A DNA stretch of 64,000 nucleotides, from NCBI RefSeq assembly GCF_004346185.1, contig NZ_SMAI01000016.1:48465-112464 (forward strand). Direction: 5' to 3'. Numbering within the stretch: position 1 is the first letter of the stretch; each line of letters opens with the position of its first letter. A program made the translations under genes and the position numbers. This DNA comes from Aquabacter spiritensis (lineage in GTDB: Bacteria > Pseudomonadota > Alphaproteobacteria > Rhizobiales > Xanthobacteraceae). The notes beneath the pieces are model-generated. The model saw only the letters and a program-made list of their open reading frames with translations. It was not told the DNA's origin and searched no databases. This document shows, in pieces, positions 63,812 through 64,000 of the stretch.

Positions 63812-63922
63812 ATGATCATGAAACGCCTTCTCGCAACCACGTTGCTGCTGCCGTTGCTGGCGGTCCCCGGCATTGCAAATGCTGCCGCCACTTCGAACAA
63901 GCACTGTACGCCTACGGTCTAA
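63812..63922 (+). CDS. 36-residue secreted peptide
   Basis: MIMKRLLATTLLLPLLAVPG opens a clear signal peptide (cleavage after NAA), leaving a mature chain of about 12 residues, TSNKHCTPTV at its end, with one His and one Cys. AAGGAATAGGA precedes the ATG. It lies 213 bases after the anti-sigma gene and may belong to the sigma regulon. It could instead be the 5' part of a small secreted protein stopped early. Confidence 0.5.
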   Translation: MIMKRLLATTLLLPLLAVPGIANAAATSNKHCTPTV

Positions 63923-64000
63923 ACCGCCTTTCGAACTGACCGGCGCGGTAAGAGACTGCGCGTATGGACGTCCATAAGCACAGTGCCTTCGAGCGTTTGG

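Noticed and set aside
1..64000. CRISPR arrays, rRNA/tRNA genes, insertion sequences and transposases
   Set aside because: No regularly spaced repeats, no RNA gene signatures and no transposase-like protein were seen on reading both strands; a profile search would be needed to exclude degraded copies.

Overview
The window is a GC-rich piece of an alphaproteobacterial (Hyphomicrobiales/Rhizobiales-type) conjugative plasmid. The grounds are a Ti-plasmid-style transfer apparatus (traG-traD-traC | oriT | traA-traF-traB-traH and trbB-C-D-E-J-K-L-F-G-H-I), a repABC replicon with its antisense counter-transcript, and DUF736, ArdC and DUF1403 proteins of the kind usually carried on such plasmids. No rRNA, tRNA, CRISPR array or recognisable insertion sequence was seen. 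Assignments come from reading translated protein motifs; no database search was run.

Layout. 1-3.7 kb: accessory leading region with an ArdC-type antirestriction protein, a RelB/ParE-like toxin-antitoxin pair, a small coiled-coil protein, DUF736 and a WGR-domain protein. 3.8-12.0 kb: DNA-processing genes (coupling protein TraG, TraD, TraC; a MobQ-type oriT; relaxase-helicase TraA; TraF peptidase; TraB; TraH). 12.2-15.0 kb: an AT-richer regulatory insert with a LytS-like kinase, a LytTR response regulator and a TraR/LuxR-type AHL receptor. 15.2-24.7 kb: the complete trb mating-pair-formation operon on the minus strand. 25.2-28.9 kb: repA-repB-repC with a parS-like palindrome and the RepE-type antisense RNA. 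28.9-32.6 kb: tyrosine recombinase and VapBC, divergent from DUF1403-ScpB. 32.8-39.0 kb: an accessory island with the ATPase/subtilase pair ietAS, an HNH nuclease and two unknown genes. It is followed at 39.3-39.7 kb by a decayed, internally deleted second copy of DUF1403-scpB. 39.8-64 kb: a large copper/heavy-metal resistance region, interrupted by hipBA.

How the genes work together. TraA nicks oriT with the TraC/TraD accessory proteins and TraG delivers the complex to the Trb channel. TraF should process the TrbC pilin, and the LuxR protein plus LytSR are the likely controls, although no luxI/traI synthase is present. RepABC, ScpB, the recombinase and four toxin-antitoxin-like modules (RelB/ParE, VapBC, IetAS, HipBA) serve copy control and stable inheritance. 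The metal region combines a P1B ATPase, a CusCBA-like efflux pump, two multicopper oxidases, a cupredoxin, a CusF-like chaperone, Spy-like and DUF411 proteins, a cytochrome c and several tiny Cys/His/Met-rich exported proteins. It ends in an ECF sigma factor with its NrsF-type anti-sigma.

Most promising for new biology: the ietAS-HNH-unknown island bracketed by an intact and a ruined DUF1403-scpB pair; the recombinase/VapBC-DUF1403/ScpB maintenance module around two strong palindromes; the LuxR solo plus LytSR wired into a Ti-type transfer system lacking its synthase; a shared leader before ardC and the DUF736 gene; and a common C-terminal tail on TrbJ and TrbK.
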